Program-made: the position numbers and the translations under genes | The notes under the pieces: model-generated | The model's database searches: none | What the model saw: only the letters and a program-made list of their open reading frames with translations | Told to the model about the DNA's origin: nothing | Part shown: positions 17,992 to 18,492 of the stretch, piece by piece | Numbering within the stretch: position 1 is the first letter of the stretch | How the letters are laid out: the number at the start of each line of letters is the position of its first letter | Source: Entrophospora sp. SA101 | Lineage: Eukaryota; Glomeromycota; Glomeromycetes; Entrophosporales; Entrophosporaceae | Length of the DNA stretch: 18,492 nt | Assembly: GCA_958430865.1 (NCBI GenBank) | Contig: CAUDNR010004246.1 | Coordinates: forward strand, 1 to 18,492 | Reading direction: 5' to 3'

Positions 17992-18124
17992 AATAAAACG
18001 AATAATTTGAATAAAACGAGTAATTTGAATTAAGCCATCAAAACAAGTAATTTGAATAAAACGAATAAACGGAATAAAGAGTAATTCGAATAAAAACAAA
18101 TAATCGGAATAAAACGAATAAAAA
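17992..18124 (+). repeat. degenerate minisatellite, ~18-bp unit, about seven copies
   Basis: The unit AATAAAACGAATAATTTG is repeated with substitutions and small length changes through to about 18124. One copy carries an insertion (AATTAAGCCATCAAAACAAG...). The tract is noncoding in all frames I followed. Confidence 0.8.
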
Positions 18125-18358
18125 TTTAAATATGTTACTACTATATGTCCTTAGTTTAAGACAGCACAAATAATATCTAAATGGCTAATTCAAGAAAAAA
18201 ATCATAATTAGCATCCATAAATAATATGTTTACCTGTCTCTAATTAATTAATTTAACCAAAAGGCGGTATCTAGCTTTAAATTAACTGCAAGTTAATGGG
18301 TGTAGAAATTTTAAATTTTAAGCAAAAAAAAAACATATGTATTAGTATATTTATCTAC
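18125..18358. other. AT-rich flank, possible intron of the right-edge gene
   Basis: On the minus strand 18358-18286 has GTAGAT at one end, a TACTAAT match near 18343-18349 and TTGCAG at the other, so it could be an intron. Continuing in phase, the next codons are Leu, Ile, stop. Confidence 0.25.
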
Positions 18359-18492
18359 CTGCCATAGAATGTTGAAGGCTTGTGTTAAATTTTTCATTAT
18401 GAGGTTTATACTTAACCAATAACGCTCGCTATTTGGATATATTTTTTCACCATTAAAATATGATTTATTCAAAAGTTTGAAAACACGCACTT
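18359..18492 (-). CDS. possible partial exon entering from the right edge, unknown protein
   Basis: The minus strand is open from the window edge to a GT donor at 18358. It reads VRVFKLLNKSYFNGEKIYPN, then SERYWLSINLIMKNLTQAFN and ILWQ. The composition is balanced and protein-like in an AT-rich setting, and a donor, branch site and acceptor are available downstream. The 5' part lies outside the window and I do not recognise the family. It could also be another decayed fragment. Confidence 0.3.

Noticed and set aside
17787..17996. 69-codon frame starting MNIRHMNIRI
   Set aside because: It is the translation of the GAATATTCG and TTA repeats and has no independent support.

Overview
The window looks like nuclear DNA of an early-diverging, very AT-rich fungus, most likely an arbuscular mycorrhizal fungus (Glomeromycotina, Rhizophagus-like). 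The base composition is AT-dominated throughout. Genes are split by short introns of roughly 60-150 bp with GT..AG borders and occasional TACTAAT-type branch sites. There is a fungal Zn2Cys6 factor full of Asn/Ser runs, and the intergenic DNA is full of decayed transposon and gene fragments. The organism call is an inference from this style; no marker gene settles it.

Five genes can be assembled with confidence, and in each the exon sum is a whole number of codons. From the left: (1) a 12-exon gene, 233-2347 (+), for a 364-residue Arb2/FAM172-type alpha/beta-hydrolase-fold protein; (2) only 131 bp downstream, a 4-exon gene, 2479-3132 (+), for a 134-residue mitochondrial BolA1-type protein; (3) a single-exon Zn2Cys6 transcription factor, 6648-7775 (-), 375 residues; (4) a 3-exon SAM-dependent methyltransferase, 12260-13189 (+), 258 residues with a His-rich insertion; (5) a 4-exon second methyltransferase, 14008-15297 (+), 326 residues with an N-myristoylation-type start.

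Between them lie degenerating regions. 3410-4180 (-) is a broken LINE-type reverse transcriptase 3' end. 4590-5430 (+) and 5628-6105 (+) contain coding-like text with many stops and no recognised family. 9147-10889 and 11398-11613 carry open, protein-like segments, mainly on the minus strand, that look like an old decayed gene or genes. 15545-16059 (-) is similar. 16315-17050 is an internally deleted Tc1/mariner-type element with terminal inverted repeats of about 90 bp. Next to it is a nest of further inverted repeats (17039-17133) and a hairpin-forming block (17263-17352). The right end holds AT-rich palindromes, an 18-bp-unit minisatellite and a possible partial exon entering from the right edge.

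The genes do not form an obvious pathway. The two methyltransferases are tandem on one strand but too different to be a recent duplication. I see no clear multi-gene system; the most unusual items are the metal-ligand-like His loop in methyltransferase 1, the predicted membrane anchor of methyltransferase 2, and the layered inverted repeats around the mariner remnant.
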